From Nostoc sp. 'Peltigera membranacea cyanobiont' 210A (GTDB lineage Bacteria > Cyanobacteriota > Cyanobacteriia > Cyanobacteriales > Nostocaceae), in NCBI RefSeq assembly GCF_002246015.1, contig NZ_NOLJ01000003.1, positions 648,124 through 690,151 of the forward strand: 42,028 nucleotides of DNA, in the 5' to 3' direction. Both the position numbers and the translations under genes were made by a program. Of this stretch, positions 40,877-42,028 are shown piece by piece (position 1 is the stretch's first letter; every line of letters starts with the position of its first letter). The notes under the pieces were generated by a model, which was not told the DNA's origin, ran no database searches, and saw only the letters and a list, made by a program, of their open reading frames with translations.

Positions 40877-42028
40877 TTAAAAAAAATCAGCCATCCAAGG
40901 AGAACTACCTGCAAATATTTGCGTAGCTGCTGAAATAGCGGTTTCTGTCCCATGCAGTTTTCCGGCTATTTGCAAATGGTAGGGAGCGAACAAACTTGTA
41001 TATAGTGGTGCTAGTTCTCGGACATCTAACTGCAACTCACCCTTTCCACCTTTTGTAACTTCACCGCGTCCATTGGCGACAGAAAGAATGAATTTACCAT
41101 TGTTTGCATCTAGCAAATTATCTTGAATATCTAAGTGCAGTTCAGTTTCAATTCCCGATGGATAACCCCGCATCTCCAGCGCCTTGACTACATCTACTAC
41201 CCGCAGCATCCAACGCATCGTATGCCTAAGCTTGGCAGTTTGCTCTGGTAGCAGCAATGTCAAATAATCAATTGCAGAACTCCTCCATCGCACGCGCTCA
41301 ATTTGGGAGCGATGACTGGCAAGAAAAGACCAGAATGTTTGTGCAGCCGCAGTTGTGAGAATTACCCAATCTTTGATTCGCAAAATTGCGCCATCTTCTT
41401 TTGAATGTTGACTGAAGAGGATGTAACCTTCGGGTTTCTCTTTTGTACCGATAAAATATGCGTAAAATGTTTCTTTATCATCTGGCTGAATTAAGCGCTC
41501 CCAAATTGCGGGATGTCGGTCTAAATATCCATGCGTTAGTCTCGCCTGCTGCTGATATAGTTGATGAAATACTTGATGATTGATATTCACTATTGGTTGC
41601 AAAGGTAGGGGTTGCTCTCGCACTTGAATACTTTTAGTTGCAATTTCCCAATTACACCAGCTACCCCCTTGCTCATACCCGACTTTTCTATACAAAGTTT
41701 GCACAGCTGGATAGAGAGCAGAGAGCGGTATACCTCTAGCATAAAGTTCCTTGAGCGTCTGCTGCATGAGAGCGATCGCAGCTCCCGAACCGCGATATTC
41801 TGGAGCAATACCCACTACGGCAATTCCTGTCATTGGTACACGCACACCACCCCACCACTGGCCCATATCCAGAGTTGCCAATCCACCAATTAATTGCTCT
41901 GACTGACGAATAATGCGAAAATTTTCTACACCAATCAGGTTGATGTAAGCTTCCTCGCCACCAAGTGTGCTGATAAAACACTGCTCAAAGATACTCCCAA
42001 GCTGCTGAATATCCTGTGGATGAGCAAG
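40877..42028 (-). CDS. Eis-like GNAT acetyltransferase with SCP2-type C-terminal domain (5' partial)
   Basis: The frame is open to the window edge, so the start is missing; 383 residues are visible. The first GNAT domain includes GIAVVGIAPEYRGSGAAIAL (acetyl-CoA loop) and LYRKVGYEQGGSWCNWEI. A second domain follows, and the C-terminal region (ETELHLDIQDNLLDANNGKF, GELQLDVRELAPLYTSLFAP) is a sterol-carrier-like fold. The protein ends in PWMADFF; in Eis proteins the terminal carboxylate is part of the active site. Members acetylate amines on varied substrates. No partner is visible. Confidence 0.82.
   Translation of the reverse strand, partial: LAHPQDIQQLGSIFEQCFISTLGGEEAYINLIGVENFRIIRQSEQLIGGLATLDMGQWWGGVRVPMTGIAVVGIAPEYRGSGAAIALMQQTLKELYARGIPLSALYPAVQTLYRKVGYEQGGSWCNWEIATKSIQVREQPLPLQPIVNINHQVFHQLYQQQARLTHGYLDRHPAIWERLIQPDDKETFYAYFIGTKEKPEGYILFSQHSKEDGAILRIKDWVILTTAAAQTFWSFLASHRSQIERVRWRSSAIDYLTLLLPEQTAKLRHTMRWMLRVVDVVKALEMRGYPSGIETELHLDIQDNLLDANNGKFILSVANGRGEVTKGGKGELQLDVRELAPLYTSLFAPYHLQIAGKLHGTETAISAATQIFAGSSPWMADFF

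Overview
The window is chromosomal DNA of a filamentous, heterocyst-type cyanobacterium, most likely Nostoc or a close relative. The evidence is the dense scatter of the HIP1 octamer GCGATCGC, runs of 7-bp tandem repeats (AATTACG, GATTGGG, CTCCCTG), and several gene families typical of cyanobacteria (arsenosugar ArsM/ArsS, a Cph1-like phytochrome with its Rcp1-like regulator, a BgtB-like binding protein/permease fusion, DUF1400 hydrolase, AMIN-domain serine hydrolase). No rRNA, tRNA or CRISPR array was seen.

Layout. 0.2-4.4 kb: arsenosugar cluster with arsM, a PiT-family anion permease, arsS and an SDR gene; a decayed GNAT acetyltransferase lies between arsS and the SDR gene. 4.5-6.4 kb: remains of toxin-antitoxin genes, then an AlbA_2 (Schlafen-type) gene split by a run of nine C. 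6.4-10.7 kb: lipid genes (monoacylglycerol-lipase-like hydrolase, PlsC-type acyltransferase) and two proteins of unknown function. 10.8-14.2 kb: a large GH38 alpha-mannosidase. 14.2-17.6 kb: an Arg/Gln-repeat secreted protein, DUF2231 and DUF2993 proteins and a MESH1-like (p)ppGpp hydrolase. 17.7-21.1 kb: a CheR-type methyltransferase, an unknown protein with a Cys/His cluster and a SAM methyltransferase. 21.3-24.9 kb: amino-acid ABC transporter fusion, truB and an AlkB-type dioxygenase. 25.2-30.1 kb: two-component signalling genes, all on the minus strand (phytochrome kinase, its receiver protein, then a REC-GAF-kinase hybrid). 30.3-32.5 kb: an AT-rich gene with a HEPN-like RNxxxH motif next to a mazEF pair whose toxin carries a roughly 35-residue internal insertion. 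32.6-39.8 kb: DUF1400 hydrolase, EamA transporter, di-haem cytochrome c peroxidase-like protein and an AMIN/serine-hydrolase protein. 39.8-42.0 kb: a striking 21-bp minisatellite and an Eis-like acetyltransferase running off the window edge.

The unifying theme is small repeats. There are two copies, in opposite orientation, of a roughly 150-bp MITE-like element, several palindromic elements that touch stop codons, heptamer repeats, and at least four places where intergenic-type repeats lie in frame inside enzyme genes (two in the GH38 gene, one in each large histidine kinase). The best candidates for something new are the MazF with an HTH-like insertion beside a HEPN-like gene, the 21-bp minisatellite whose variants pass through the HIP1 octamer, and the C9-interrupted AlbA_2 gene.
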